Source: Novosphingobium ovatum (GTDB taxonomy: Bacteria > Pseudomonadota > Alphaproteobacteria > Sphingomonadales > Sphingomonadaceae). Taken from it: a stretch of DNA of 64,000 bases. This document shows, in pieces, positions 18,458 through 28,254 of this stretch. The stretch covers positions 248,001 to 312,000 of the forward strand of contig NZ_JAAAPO010000004.1 in NCBI RefSeq assembly GCF_009909235.1. Direction: 5' to 3'. Positions within the stretch are counted from its first letter, which is position 1. Every line of letters starts with the position of its first letter. The notes below the pieces were generated by a model. That model was not told where the DNA came from, ran no database searches, and worked only from the letters and a program-made list of their open reading frames with translations. Position numbers and translations under genes: made by a program.

Positions 18458-19432
18458 TCATTTCAGGATCACCACCGACCCGGCAAAATCGGGCAGCGCC
18501 AGCATCGGCGCTGGCACCTTGGCCAGAAATGCCTCTACCGCCTGGCGCACGCCCATATAGCGGCGGTTGTTGTAATCATGGACGAAGATATATCCGCCCG
18601 GATTGAGCCGTTCATAAAACCATTCCAGCCCGGCCAGCGTCGGGGCGTACAAATCCACGTCCAGACTGACAAAGGCAAAGCGCGCCTCTACCCCTTGGGC
18701 CGTGGCGGGGAAGAAGCCCTGGTGCAGCGCGATACGCTCTGGGTGCGGCATGCGCGCCAGCACGCGCGCCACATCGGTGTCCTGAAAATCGCCCGCATGG
18801 GCATCGGAAAAACCGCGCGCGGTATCGGCGGCGACATCCGCGCTGGCAAAGCCTTCGAAGGTGTCGAACAGGTGTAGATCGCGGTCGGGGAACAAGCCGT
18901 TGAGGAACGCCGCCGTTTCCCCCTGATACACGCCCAGTTCGGCAATCGCCCCCGGCACATCGCGCAGCGCGATGGTCTCAGCCGCCAGATGGATAGCCTG
19001 CCGTCGGACAAAGTCTGACGCGCCGCCCGCCTGTTGTGCCACCGCCCCTTGATGGGGCCACAGATACATGGTGGCGATCCCCGGCATCGGCAGGTTCAGC
19101 CCCAGCACGTCATTCATCCGGGCGATATCTGCCCCTACGGCCCGCGCCAGATCATCGGAATAGGATGGATAATAGGCCGCGATCCGTTCCGCCGCGATAC
19201 CCAGACCGATCAGTTGCGCGCGAATCGGATCGACCGCACGGGCGGCAATCACGCAAAGGTCAAACTCCATCGCGGGCAGATCAGCGGGCGCCACCACCGG
19301 GAAGCCCAGCACCTCCTGCCCGTGCAGGCCGGCGTTGTTGTCGGCCAGCGCCACCACCTGCGCCGTTTGCGGCAAAATGCCCAGCAGATCACGCAGCGCG
19401 CTGCCCGTGCCGAAAATCACCAGCTTGCCCAC
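18458..19432 (-). CDS. TylF/MycF-family methyltransferase with N-terminal Rossmann-like domain
   Basis: About 324 residues. The C-terminal two thirds match macrocin-O-methyltransferase (TylF) proteins: ELGVYQGETAAFLN as the SAM-binding loop, LHLFDTFEGF, and the metal-binding VSLDVDLYAPT and FVHDYNN stretch. The N-terminal 100 residues begin LVIFGTGSALRD, a small nucleotide-binding fold like that of sugar-acetyltransferase PglD N-domains. I choose GTG 19432, after GAAGG, because it starts right before this fold; ATG 19537 would add 35 residues unlike the family. It probably methylates a sugar or glycan hydroxyl. No glycan cluster is adjacent. Confidence 0.72.
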   Translation of the reverse strand: MGKLVIFGTGSALRDLLGILPQTAQVVALADNNAGLHGQEVLGFPVVAPADLPAMEFDLCVIAARAVDPIRAQLIGLGIAAERIAAYYPSYSDDLARAVGADIARMNDVLGLNLPMPGIATMYLWPHQGAVAQQAGGASDFVRRQAIHLAAETIALRDVPGAIAELGVYQGETAAFLNGLFPDRDLHLFDTFEGFASADVAADTARGFSDAHAGDFQDTDVARVLARMPHPERIALHQGFFPATAQGVEARFAFVSLDVDLYAPTLAGLEWFYERLNPGGYIFVHDYNNRRYMGVRQAVEAFLAKVPAPMLALPDFAGSVVILK

Positions 19433-19605
19433 GTTTCCAATCCCTTCGCCCAATTTGTGCGGCAACGATAGCGAGCCGATGCGATGCTTGCCAGCCCCTG
19501 CGTTTTTGCCGCAGACTGGGACCAGAGAAAACTGCAAGGCCTGCCGGTCACCGGGGATTCACCGGTTGCGGTGTATGCCGGGTCGTACAGATCGAAAGCA
19601 AGACA

Positions 19606-20475
19606 ATGACCGAAGAAGAAAAACTCTCCCGCCGCCGGTTTTACAAGGCGGAACAGGAAGCCGGATTCGTCGCCCGCCATGAGACGCGCACCGCCCAGAC
19701 GCAAAGCGCCAGCTACAAACTGGCCTTCCGGGACGAGGAGTTCCTGCTGCGCGAGGAATTGCGCCCGGTGCGGTTTCAGCTGGAACTGCTGAAGACCGAG
19801 ATGCTGCTGGAGGAGGCGGGGATCGGCTCGACGCTGGTGTGTTATGGCTCGGCCCGCATCCCCGCGCCCGAAATGGTCGAGGCTAAGCTGGCCGCCGCCC
19901 AGACGCCCGAGGAAAAGGTCGTGGCGCAAAGGCTGGCCGCCAATGCCCGCTATTATGACGAGGCCCGCCAACTGGCCCGCATCGCCAGCCAATGCGCGGT
20001 GGTGGAAAAGGGGATGCGCCAATTCGTCATCTGCTCTGGCGGCGGGCCCTCGATCATGGAGGCCGCCAACCGGGGGGCAGCGGACGTGGGCGCCGAAACC
20101 ATCGGGCTGAACATCGTGCTGCCCCATGAACAGGCGCCCAACCCCTATGTCACGCCGCGTCTGGCGTTCCAGTTCCACTATTTCGCGCTGCGCAAAATGC
20201 ATTTCCTGCTGCGCGCGCGGGCGGTGGCGGTGTTCCCCGGCGGGTTTGGCACCTTTGACGAATTCTTTGAACTGCTGACGCTGATCCAGACTGGCAAGAT
20301 GAAGCCGATCCCGATCCTGCTGTTTGGCAGCGAATTCTGGGACCGGGTGATCAACTGGGACGCGCTGGCCGAGGAAGGCGTGATCAACCGCGACGACCTG
20401 AAGCTGTTCACCCGCGTTGAAACCGCCGAGGAAGCGTGGAGCCACATCACCGGCTTTTACGGGCTGGATTGCTGA
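19606..20475 (+). CDS. LOG family protein (TIGR00730-like)
   Basis: 289 residues. The family motif PGGFGTFDE is near residue 211 and the arginine-containing LRKMHF segment precedes it. Some LOG proteins are nucleoside-5'-monophosphate phosphoribohydrolases that release cytokinin bases, while many bacterial ones have uncertain substrates. This is a longer variant with about 90 extra N-terminal residues rich in charged helices. Start ATG 19606 leads directly into TEEEKLSRRRF. It is a single gene, convergent with the DUF2306 gene. Confidence 0.8.
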   Translation: MTEEEKLSRRRFYKAEQEAGFVARHETRTAQTQSASYKLAFRDEEFLLREELRPVRFQLELLKTEMLLEEAGIGSTLVCYGSARIPAPEMVEAKLAAAQTPEEKVVAQRLAANARYYDEARQLARIASQCAVVEKGMRQFVICSGGGPSIMEAANRGAADVGAETIGLNIVLPHEQAPNPYVTPRLAFQFHYFALRKMHFLLRARAVAVFPGGFGTFDEFFELLTLIQTGKMKPIPILLFGSEFWDRVINWDALAEEGVINRDDLKLFTRVETAEEAWSHITGFYGLDC

Positions 20476-20482
20476 GGGCGGA

Positions 20483-20983
20483 TCAGCCGCCCATCAGCCA
20501 GCGCGCCAGCAACCGGTTGAAGACAAAGGTAAAGCTGCCCGCGATCAACAGCCCGCCAATCGCCATGCCGCGGATCGCGCGGGCGTGGCGGGCGATATTG
20601 CCGCGCCGCGCACTGAACACGATGATCGGCAGGTTGATCAGCGTCCACACCGACAGGATGTGGATGAGGCTGAAATGGCCGGGGCGCAATTCATGCACCA
20701 TCAGGCTGAGCGCGGCCGTGCCCGTCATCGCCAGCACCCAGACATAGCCCAGCGCGCGATGCGGCGGATCGCCGCGCCGCCGCCACAGCATCACCGGTGT
20801 CAGTGCCAATGCCACCAAGGCACAAACCAGATGCCCCCACACGGGCCCAGGCACCTGATCCCACCGCCCCGCGCCGCGCGCGATGGCGGCAATGGCCGCG
20901 ATCAACAGCGCCAAGGCGCCGCCACCGATCAGCCGGTCCAGCAGGGTGGGGGTTAATGACGGGGCTTGGCTGGGACTGGGCAT
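20483..20983 (-). CDS. DUF2306-type integral membrane protein
   Basis: 166 residues with four predicted membrane segments. The stretch HRALGYVW followed by GHFSLIHILSVWTL fits the DUF2306 family, whose function is not established; conserved histidines suggest haem or metal contact. A second DUF2306 protein is at 33841-34551. It ends seven bases from the LOG gene stop. Confidence 0.65.
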   Translation of the reverse strand: MPSPSQAPSLTPTLLDRLIGGGALALLIAAIAAIARGAGRWDQVPGPVWGHLVCALVALALTPVMLWRRRGDPPHRALGYVWVLAMTGTAALSLMVHELRPGHFSLIHILSVWTLINLPIIVFSARRGNIARHARAIRGMAIGGLLIAGSFTFVFNRLLARWLMGG

Positions 20984-21022
20984 GGGATGGTCGCTCCCCC
21001 GTAAGGATAAGGCCCAGATATT

Positions 21023-21820
21023 TCAGCCCAAAGCGGAAATGTCCACCGCCTGGTGCCCCAATGGCCCGTGGCCTGCGCCAAACCCCGGTGCGGCCAACAG
21101 CCCGGCCCGGACAAAGGCCCGCGCCCGCGCCACCGCATCGGGCAAAGCCATCCCCGCGCCCAATCCGCAGGCAATCGCGCTGGCCATGGTGCAGCCGGTG
21201 CCGTGCGTGTGCCGCGTGGCGATGCGCGGGGATTGCCAGACCTGTTCGCCGCCTTGCCAGATCAGGCGGTCGGTCAACGTCTCGTCCTCGCCGTGGCCGC
21301 CCTTGATCAACAGGGCGGGGGTGCGCGCGCGCACGGCGTCCTCTCCGCCCAGCGCGGCCAGTTCGGGCAGGTTGGGCGTGGTCAGCGTGGCGCGCGCCAT
21401 CAACCGCGCAAACGCCGCCACCGTGTCACCATCGGCCAGAATGCCGCCGCTGGTCGCCACCATCACCGGATCAAACACCACCGGCACGTCCAGCGCCTCC
21501 AGCCGGTCGGCCACCAGATGGGCGATGGCCGCGCTGCCCAGCATGCCGATCTTGACCGCGTCCACGCCAATGTCGCCGATGCAGGCGTCGATCTGTGCGG
21601 CCACCATGTCGGGGGCCAGTGCCTGCACGGCAAAGACGCCCGTGGTGTTCTGCGCGGTGATGGCGGTGATCGCGCTCATCCCGTAACCGCCCAGCATCAG
21701 GATGGTTTTCAGATCGGCCTGCAATCCTGCCCCGCCGCTGCAATCCGATCCGGCGATCGTCAGGATGCGCGGCGGTTGAGGGACGCGTTGCCCGGCCTGT
21801 AACGCGGCGACACAGCTCAT
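21023..21820 (-). CDS. thiD: Hydroxymethylpyrimidine/phosphomethylpyrimidine kinase
   Basis: 265 residues, ribokinase-fold kinase that phosphorylates HMP and HMP-P in thiamine synthesis. TIAGSDCSGGAGLQADLKT near the N-terminus and the C-terminal HGTGCTMASAIA anion-hole motif are diagnostic. Start ATG 21820 overlaps the stop of the DUF1272 gene (ATGA); a longer frame to 21913 would lie wholly inside that gene. It is the last gene of a glmM-DUF1272-thiD string. No other thiamine genes are in view. Confidence 0.9.
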   Translation of the reverse strand: MSCVAALQAGQRVPQPPRILTIAGSDCSGGAGLQADLKTILMLGGYGMSAITAITAQNTTGVFAVQALAPDMVAAQIDACIGDIGVDAVKIGMLGSAAIAHLVADRLEALDVPVVFDPVMVATSGGILADGDTVAAFARLMARATLTTPNLPELAALGGEDAVRARTPALLIKGGHGEDETLTDRLIWQGGEQVWQSPRIATRHTHGTGCTMASAIACGLGAGMALPDAVARARAFVRAGLLAAPGFGAGHGPLGHQAVDISALG

Positions 21821-22038
21821 CCGTGGTGCCGCTGGGTGCTGGGCGGGTATTTGGCCTGCAGCTTTTTCGCGCGCGTGGGCCGGTCCATCAATTCGCCGCC
21901 GCAATTGGGGCACAGATCGTCCAGCTCATCGGTACACTCGGCGCAGAACGTGCATTCCATCGAACAGATGAACGCGCCGGGCGCTTCGGCCGGCAGGTCA
22001 CAACCGCATTTTTCGCAATCGGGGCGCATCTCCAGCAT
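21817..22038 (-). CDS. DUF1272 zinc-ribbon-like small protein
   Basis: 73 residues beginning [11 protein letters not shown], with four CxxC-type cysteine pairs (CEKC, CTFC, CAEC and CPNC), which is the DUF1272 pattern. Probably a small zinc-binding cytoplasmic protein of unknown function. Start ATG 22038 overlaps the glmM stop by one base (TGATG), and its own stop overlaps thiD, so it is tightly coupled on both sides. A frame starting 30 bases earlier would overlap glmM needlessly. Confidence 0.8.
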   Translation of the reverse strand: MLEMRPDCEKCGCDLPAEAPGAFICSMECTFCAECTDELDDLCPNCGGELMDRPTRAKKLQAKYPPSTQRHHG

Positions 22039-23378
22039 CAGGCGGCGGCCTCCTTCACCGCGGCGCAAATGGCATCGACCACCTGCTCGACCTCGGCGGC
22101 ATCGTCGCCCTCGGCCATGACGCGGATGACAGGTTCCGTGCCCGACGGGCGGATCACCAGACGGCCCCGGCCGGCCAGTTGCGCCTCGGCATCGGCGATC
22201 ACCTTTTGCACGCTTTCGGCCTCCAGCGGCTTGCCCCCGGCAAAACGCACGTTCTTCAGCAATTGCGGCACGGGATCGAACAGGTGCAGCAGCTCGCTGG
22301 CGCGCTTGCCGCTTTTGACCAGCGCCGAGAGCACCTGCAAGGCGGCCACCGTGCCATCGCCGGTCGTGCCGTGGTCCAGCATGATCATGTGGCCCGATTG
22401 CTCGCCGCCGACGTTGAAGCCGCCTTCCTTCATGCGCTCCAGCACATAACGGTCGCCCACCTTGGTGCGTTCCAGGCTCAGGCCCTGACCGTTCAGAAAC
22501 CGCTCCAGCCCCAGATTGGACATCACCGTGGCCACCACGCCGCCGCCGCGCAATTCCCCGCGCGCGGCCATCTGCGTGCCGATCAGCGCCATGATCTGGT
22601 CGCCATCGACCGTCTGGCCCTTTTCATCGACCACGATCAGCCGGTCAGCATCTCCGTCCAGCGCGATGCCGATGTCCGCGCCCGATGCCACCACCGTCTC
22701 CTTGATCAGGTCCAGATGGGTCGATCCGCATTTGTCGTTGATATTCTTACCATTAGGCTGCACGCCGATGGCGATCACCTCGGCGCCCAATTCCCATATC
22801 GCGCTGGGGGCCACCTGATAGGCCGCGCCATTGGCGCAATCGACCACGATCTTCAGCCCGTCCAGACGCACGTCCTGTGGCACGCTGCCCTTGACCGCGT
22901 GGATATAGCGGCCACGCGCGTCCTCGATCCGGCGGGCGCGGCCGATCAGCGGCGCATCGGCCAGATCGATCTGCGCGCCCAGCATCGCCTCGATCGCCAA
23001 TTCGTCCTCGTCCGACAGCTTGAACCCGTCCGGGCCGAACAGCTTGATGCCGTTGTCCTCATACGGGTTGTGGCTGGCCGAGATCATCACGCCCACATCC
23101 GCCCGCAATTCGCGCGTCAACAGCGCGACAGCGGGGGTGGGCATCGGCCCCAACAGCACGACATCCATGCCCACGCTGGTGAACCCGGCCACCATCGCGT
23201 TTTCCAGCATATAGCCCGACAGGCGCGTATCCTTGCCGATCACCACGCGGTGGCGGTGGCTGCCGCGCAAAAAGTGGGTGCCTGCGGCCTGCCCCACCTT
23301 CATCGCGATGTCCGCCGTCATCTTGCCAGCGTTGGTCCGGCCGCGAATGCCGTCCGTGCCGAAAAACTGCCGTCCCAT
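22038..23378 (-). CDS. glmM: Phosphoglucosamine mutase
   Basis: 446 residues, converting glucosamine 6-phosphate to glucosamine 1-phosphate for UDP-GlcNAc, peptidoglycan and LPS. The N-terminal [11 protein letters not shown], the phosphoserine loop [12 protein letters not shown] (S102), the metal loop DGDADR (about 242-247) and the C-terminal RPSGTEP phosphate-binding loop are all present. Start ATG 23378 follows AAGGGGCAAGGC. Length equals the family norm. Head of an overlapping operon with DUF1272 and thiD. Confidence 0.95.
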   Translation of the reverse strand: MGRQFFGTDGIRGRTNAGKMTADIAMKVGQAAGTHFLRGSHRHRVVIGKDTRLSGYMLENAMVAGFTSVGMDVVLLGPMPTPAVALLTRELRADVGVMISASHNPYEDNGIKLFGPDGFKLSDEDELAIEAMLGAQIDLADAPLIGRARRIEDARGRYIHAVKGSVPQDVRLDGLKIVVDCANGAAYQVAPSAIWELGAEVIAIGVQPNGKNINDKCGSTHLDLIKETVVASGADIGIALDGDADRLIVVDEKGQTVDGDQIMALIGTQMAARGELRGGGVVATVMSNLGLERFLNGQGLSLERTKVGDRYVLERMKEGGFNVGGEQSGHMIMLDHGTTGDGTVAALQVLSALVKSGKRASELLHLFDPVPQLLKNVRFAGGKPLEAESVQKVIADAEAQLAGRGRLVIRPSGTEPVIRVMAEGDDAAEVEQVVDAICAAVKEAAA

Positions 23379-23487
23379 GCCTTGCCCCTTCGCGCAATGA
23401 AGCTACCCTTGGGGCAGCTATGTCGCGCGGCCGGGTTAATGTCACGCGAACAAATGGGCAGAACCGATACAAAAATGGCGGAAAATC

Positions 23488-24777
23488 GTGGATAGAGACG
23501 GTGAACAGGCGCAACCTGCGGTGATCGACGGGCCGCGTTTGCCCGATATCCGCGTGCCGGCAGTGTGGAGTCTGGCGGCTTTGGCGGCGGGCCTGCTGGT
23601 GGGCAGCGTGGTTGGCGCGGTGCCCGTGCTGCATGGGGTGGCCCTGGTGGCCGAGCCGCTGGGCGAATTGTGGCTGCGGGCGTTGCGGATGACGATCCTG
23701 CCGCTGGTGATCTCGCTATTGGTGCTGGGCGTGGTGCAAACGGCGGCGGCGGCGCGCGCGGGGGCGGTGGCGAGGCGCACGGTGGCGTGGATCTTTGGCA
23801 CCTATCTGGTCAGCGGGGCGGTGGCGATGGTGGTGATGCCGCTGTGGCTGTCGCTGTGGCCGATACCGCGCGCGGCGGCAGGCGCGCTGGCCGCCGGGGT
23901 GGGGCAATCGGCAGGGCCCGTGCCGGGGCTGGACGCCTTCCTGCTCTCGATCCTGCCGACCAATATCTTTGCCGCCGCCGCCGGGGGCGAGATGCTGCCC
24001 TGTGTGGTGTTCTTTGCCCTGTTTGCGGTGGCGATGGGGCGCTTGCCCGAAGCACCGCGCGCCGCGCTGATGACGCTGTTTCAGGGCGTGGCCGGGGTGA
24101 TGATGGTGATGATCGGCTGGGTGCTGGCATTGGCGCCGGTGGGGGTCTTTGCGCTGGCCCTGACGCTGGCTGTCAAGGCGGGGGCGTCCGCGCTGGGCGC
24201 ATTGGCCCATTATGTGGCGCTGGTGTCGGGCGTGGGCGGATTGGTGCTGTTGGCCGGGCCAGTGGTGGCGGTGGTGCTGGGCCGGGTGGCGTTGCGGGCC
24301 TATATGCGCGCGATGATGCCGGTGTTCGCGGTGGCCGCGTCCACGCAAAGCTCGCTGGCCAGCCTGCCCGCAATGCTGGGCGCCTGTGGGCGGCTGGGCG
24401 TGCGGGCCGAAACCGCCGAGTTCACCCTGCCGCTGTCGGTCGCGCTGTACCGGGCCACGGGGGCGGCGATGAACATCGCGGTGGTGCTGTATGTCGCCCA
24501 TCTGACCAATACGCCGGTAACGATCTGGGCGATGGTGGCGGGCGTTCTGGTGGCGGCGCTGGCCGAACTGGGGACGCCGTCATTGCCCGGCGCGATCAGC
24601 TTTGTCCTGTCGATCGGGCCGGTGGCGATGGTGATGGGCGTACCGGTGGGGCCGCTGGCGCTGTTGGTGGCGGTGGAGATGCTGCCCGATCTGATGCGCA
24701 CATTGGGCAATGTGGCGATGGATGTGGCGGTCACCACGGCCGTCGACCGCGCCGACAGGGGGAAGGGGGCGGCCTGA
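23488..24777 (+). CDS. Dicarboxylate/amino acid:cation symporter (DAACS)
   Basis: 429 residues from GTG 23488, with about eight membrane segments and two re-entrant regions. The substrate loop AASTQSSLASLP replaces the usual SSSTGTLP of GltP/DctA, and the cation-site helix reads ATGAAMN. The start is a GTG because the only nearby ATG (23475) reads six codons to a stop. Expected role: proton- or sodium-driven uptake of C4-dicarboxylate or acidic amino acid. It stands alone, divergent from glmM and convergent with the GNAT gene. Confidence 0.8.
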   Translation: MDRDGEQAQPAVIDGPRLPDIRVPAVWSLAALAAGLLVGSVVGAVPVLHGVALVAEPLGELWLRALRMTILPLVISLLVLGVVQTAAAARAGAVARRTVAWIFGTYLVSGAVAMVVMPLWLSLWPIPRAAAGALAAGVGQSAGPVPGLDAFLLSILPTNIFAAAAGGEMLPCVVFFALFAVAMGRLPEAPRAALMTLFQGVAGVMMVMIGWVLALAPVGVFALALTLAVKAGASALGALAHYVALVSGVGGLVLLAGPVVAVVLGRVALRAYMRAMMPVFAVAASTQSSLASLPAMLGACGRLGVRAETAEFTLPLSVALYRATGAAMNIAVVLYVAHLTNTPVTIWAMVAGVLVAALAELGTPSLPGAISFVLSIGPVAMVMGVPVGPLALLVAVEMLPDLMRTLGNVAMDVAVTTAVDRADRGKGAA

Positions 24778-24795
24778 ACCGCCCCGGCGATCCGG

Positions 24796-25950
24796 TTACA
24801 GAGCCTTTTCGTAGATCATGTATTCCTTGTTCACGTGGGAATGGATTTCCCGCGCGATGGAATTCATCCCCTGATTGTCCTCCAGGATCCAGCCGATCTC
24901 GCCCCGGGTAGCGCCATAATTGGCCACCGAATTGCGGCGGATATATTCGATCATCATAAAGGCGAGCTGGCTGGCCATGCGGCTGGATTGCAGCTTTTTG
25001 CGCACGCCCATCAGCGGGACGCGCATGGTGCGCACGCGGGTTTTGACAAACAGCCACCACAGCAACCGCGCCCCGCCCAGCGGCGAAGGCTTGGGCCCGA
25101 TCTTGGCCAGCACCTCGTTCATGTCGGGCAGGGTCATCATGAAGGCGACCGGTTCGCCATCATATTCGGCGATCTGCACCAGATCGGATTTCACCAGCGG
25201 CTTCAGGTTCTTGGCGGTATAGGCCACCTCGGCGTCGGTGATGGGGACAAAGCCCCAATTGTCGCTCCACGCATCGTTCAGGATGTCGAGGATGATCGCC
25301 GCGTCACGGTCGAAATGCTTGAGGTCCACACCGCGAATGTTGATGCGCGGGTTCTTTTCGCCAGACTTGATGATGCGCTGGATCAGCGGCGGAAACTCCT
25401 GCGTGATGTCCAGCTCATAGGTTTTCAGCAGCTTGGCCGGGGTGTAGCCCGCGCTCTCGATCCACGGCTGGAACTTGGCCGGTTGGTGGCCCATCATCAC
25501 CGTGGGGGGATGGTCGTGGCCCTTGATCAACAGGCCCGGCTCTTCCCACACCGACAGGTTCATCGGCGCCAGCACGCGGGTCATGCCCTGTTGGCGCAGC
25601 CAATCCTCGGCGGTGGCGATCAATTGGTGGGCGATGGCTGCGTTCTGCGCCTCCAGCGCGCCCCAGTTGCCGGTGCCCGGCCCCATGCCCTGCTCGGCCG
25701 GTTGGCCCACGGCCAGCGCGTCAATATGCGCGGCGATGCGGCCAACGATCCGGCCCCCGTCACGCGCGATGAACAGCTGGCAGGTCGCGTGTTCATGAAA
25801 GGGGTTGCTGCCCGGCGTAACCTTGCCCAACTCCTCTGTGCGCAATTGCGGCACGTAATTGGGATCACCGGCATTGGCGACATAGACGTAATCCACCCAT
25901 GCGGCGCGCTCGGCCTTGGTGGTCACGGGCGTGATGGCGATGGTGGACAT
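24796..25950 (-). CDS. GNAT-fold N-acyltransferase, possible ceramide-synthase relative
   Basis: 384 residues with a GNAT-like core: VGRIAAHIDALA, then a second lobe with EPVAFMMTLPD. Proteins of this length and type are often labelled N-acetyltransferase or dATP pyrophosphohydrolase in sphingomonads. The bacterial ceramide synthase of Caulobacter also belongs to the GNAT-like acyltransferases, and the neighbouring gene encodes a fatty-acid hydroxylase, so a sphingolipid N-acyltransferase is possible. That link is inference; no serine palmitoyltransferase gene is in the window. Start ATG 25950 follows GGGGAGAATAACGTC; a longer frame to 26127 runs into the hydroxylase gene. Confidence 0.65.
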   Translation of the reverse strand: MSTIAITPVTTKAERAAWVDYVYVANAGDPNYVPQLRTEELGKVTPGSNPFHEHATCQLFIARDGGRIVGRIAAHIDALAVGQPAEQGMGPGTGNWGALEAQNAAIAHQLIATAEDWLRQQGMTRVLAPMNLSVWEEPGLLIKGHDHPPTVMMGHQPAKFQPWIESAGYTPAKLLKTYELDITQEFPPLIQRIIKSGEKNPRINIRGVDLKHFDRDAAIILDILNDAWSDNWGFVPITDAEVAYTAKNLKPLVKSDLVQIAEYDGEPVAFMMTLPDMNEVLAKIGPKPSPLGGARLLWWLFVKTRVRTMRVPLMGVRKKLQSSRMASQLAFMMIEYIRRNSVANYGATRGEIGWILEDNQGMNSIAREIHSHVNKEYMIYEKAL

Positions 25951-26053
25951 GACGTTATTCTCCCCGGTCAGGCGATGGTGTGTAACCGCGCGCGCCCAAA
26001 TGGAAAAGGGGGCACGGTGGCCCCCTTTGTCACATTCCTTGCCGCGGCTTGGC

Positions 26054-26944
26054 TCAGGCCTCGGTGTCCATGCCCACGGCCTCTGCGGCATGGGCGCGGA
26101 TCTGGTCTTCGGTCGGGGCCTTGGCATCGGCGGCCAGCTTTTGCGCGTTGGCGATGGCGCGGCGGCGCGGGTGGTCGCTGGCGATGCCGCCCGACAGCTC
26201 CTTCACCCACGGGTATTTCTTGGCCACTTCCTCGGTATAGCCCAGATTGAAGACCGTGGCGCTGCGGCCGGGGCGGTCCTTCTTTTCGTAATAGGTGCCC
26301 AGCACGTGGTCCCAGAAATAGTTGGTGATGCCGAAGTTGCCGTCCTCATCGACATAGTGGTGCTCGTTGTGGCGCTGCTTCATGTGCTGCACCCACTTCC
26401 ACTTGGGCTTGAACGCCAGATGCTGGATGCAATGCATGAATTCGTAATAGCAGGTCGTCAGGATGCCGATGGCAAAGGCCAGCGCCGCGCCGCCGATGCG
26501 GTGGCCATCCTCGGCGATCAGCGCGCCCACCGGGGCTGTCGCGATAAAGATCGTGGGCACCGTGGTGTGCAGCGCGCCAAACAGCACCTCCAGATGGTTG
26601 GGGTCCTGATGGTGGTCATAGTGGATGCGCTTCCACGTGCTGGCCAGGATCTTGATCTTGTAGGGCCACTGACCGTGCAGGATATATTGGTGCAACATGT
26701 GCCACACCAGCGGATAGACCGCCGCCGCCGCCGCGATGATCGCCACCGCGCGCAACAGGCCCGTGGGGTTATAGGCGAACACGCCAAAGCCCAGTACCGC
26801 CAGCGCCAGATAGGCCAGAATCGTGTAGTGCTGGAAATAGGCCACCACCAGATCGCGCAAATTCATGCGGTCCAGATAGTGTGACCGCTTCCAGAAAGGG
26901 AGCTGGCTGTTGTCCAGCGCGGGCGTGCTGTCGGTCTGTGCCAC
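26054..26944 (-). CDS. Sterol desaturase / fatty acid hydroxylase family protein
   Basis: 296 residues, an integral-membrane di-iron oxygenase. The histidine clusters are complete: HQYILH, RIHYDHH, HCIQH and HNEHH, spaced between membrane segments as in the family. Likely reaction is hydroxylation of a fatty acyl or sphingoid chain. It lies 103 bases before the GNAT gene on the same strand, so they are probably co-transcribed. The C-terminal 60 residues are a charged extension. The lipid substrate cannot be read from sequence. Confidence 0.82.
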   Translation of the reverse strand: MAQTDSTPALDNSQLPFWKRSHYLDRMNLRDLVVAYFQHYTILAYLALAVLGFGVFAYNPTGLLRAVAIIAAAAAVYPLVWHMLHQYILHGQWPYKIKILASTWKRIHYDHHQDPNHLEVLFGALHTTVPTIFIATAPVGALIAEDGHRIGGAALAFAIGILTTCYYEFMHCIQHLAFKPKWKWVQHMKQRHNEHHYVDEDGNFGITNYFWDHVLGTYYEKKDRPGRSATVFNLGYTEEVAKKYPWVKELSGGIASDHPRRRAIANAQKLAADAKAPTEDQIRAHAAEAVGMDTEA

Positions 26945-27153
26945 GGTGTCGGTCCTGTGCGTTTCAAACGTGAATGGTCATATGCGGCGGCTATTGCCGG
27001 AACGGGCTATCATGGCAAAGCTGCACTTTGGGGTGCGCCCCGCCATGGTCCCGCGCTGTGTTGGCGGCGATAGAGCATCGCATTGCGGCGGCATTAGGGC
27101 GGAAATGTATCGCGCGCCGCCTTGGACAAAATCGGCCAACCGGGTTGACCGGC

Positions 27154-28251
27154 CTATTCCTCGCTGCGGATCAGCACCGCCTCACCCACCACGGCAAACA
27201 GCAGGAACGGCGCCCATGCGGCAATCAACGGCGGATAGCCGCCAAAATTGCCGATCGCCAAAGCCATGTTGTCCACCACGAAATAGGTAAAGCCCAGCGC
27301 CATCCCCACCACCGCGCGGATCAGCAATTGCCCCGAACGCGCCAGCCCGAAGGCCGCGACCGATCCTAGCAGCGGCATCAGCAGCGCGGCCAGCGGCCCG
27401 GAAATCTTGTGCCACCATTTGCCGTCCAGCTCTGCCGTGCGGAAACCGTTGGCGCGCAACGTGTTGATCGAGCGGCTGAGCGCGAACAGGTTCAGCCAGT
27501 CGGCATCGACGCGGGTGATGCTGATCTGGCGCGGGGTCAGCGCGCGGGCCACCACCGCAAAGGGCAGGTGCTGTGTCCGGGCGGTGGCGGTGTCGAATGC
27601 GGCGACATCCTCCATCCGCCAGCCCGGATTGGCATAGACCGCGCGCGGGCTGCGCATCTGGGTGTTGATCGTGCCATTGCTGTCGCGGCCGTACCAGGTC
27701 ACGCCGGTCATCTCGATCGCGGCACCCGCGCCCGTCATCGTGTCGGCGGCCAGAATGTTCGTGCCATCGGTCATATAGACATTGCTGCGTACCTCGGGCC
27801 CGGTGGGGACCTGCCCCCATCCGGCCTCCTGCCACGCCTTGAGTTGGGCCGTGGAGCGGGTGACGACCAGCTCGTTAAAGGTAAAGCTGACGCCCGACAC
27901 CACCAGCGCGGTGGCCATCATCGGCGCCAGAATCTGATGCGCCGACAGGCCGGCGGCGCGCATGGCGATCACCTCGCTGTTCTGGTTCAGCGGGAAAAAG
28001 GTGAACAGCGTGGCCAGCAGCACCGAATAGGGCAGAAACCGCGCCACCAATTGCGGCGTGCGCAGCGTGACATAATGCAGGATCTGCGCCTGCCCATTGC
28101 CTTCATGCGCCAGAATCGCGCCGCTTTCCGACAACAGGTCCAGCACCTGCAGCACCAGAACCAGCATGATCAGCACGCCCAGAATGCGCGTGACAAACAG
28201 CCGGGCCAGATAAAACGCCAGCGTGCGCGAGGGGAACCAGTCGGTCAACAT
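27154..28251 (-). CDS. lptG: LPS export permease LptG
   Basis: 365 residues of the YjgP/YjgQ family, inner-membrane half of the LptB2FG transporter that lifts lipopolysaccharide from the membrane to the periplasmic bridge. There are three membrane segments at each end and a periplasmic beta-jellyroll domain between them. It begins MLTDWFPSRTLAFYLAR. The start lies three bases after the lptF stop. Being the second gene of the pair and shorter than LptF fits LptG. Confidence 0.9.
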   Translation of the reverse strand: MLTDWFPSRTLAFYLARLFVTRILGVLIMLVLVLQVLDLLSESGAILAHEGNGQAQILHYVTLRTPQLVARFLPYSVLLATLFTFFPLNQNSEVIAMRAAGLSAHQILAPMMATALVVSGVSFTFNELVVTRSTAQLKAWQEAGWGQVPTGPEVRSNVYMTDGTNILAADTMTGAGAAIEMTGVTWYGRDSNGTINTQMRSPRAVYANPGWRMEDVAAFDTATARTQHLPFAVVARALTPRQISITRVDADWLNLFALSRSINTLRANGFRTAELDGKWWHKISGPLAALLMPLLGSVAAFGLARSGQLLIRAVVGMALGFTYFVVDNMALAIGNFGGYPPLIAAWAPFLLFAVVGEAVLIRSEE

Positions 28252-28254
28252 CGC

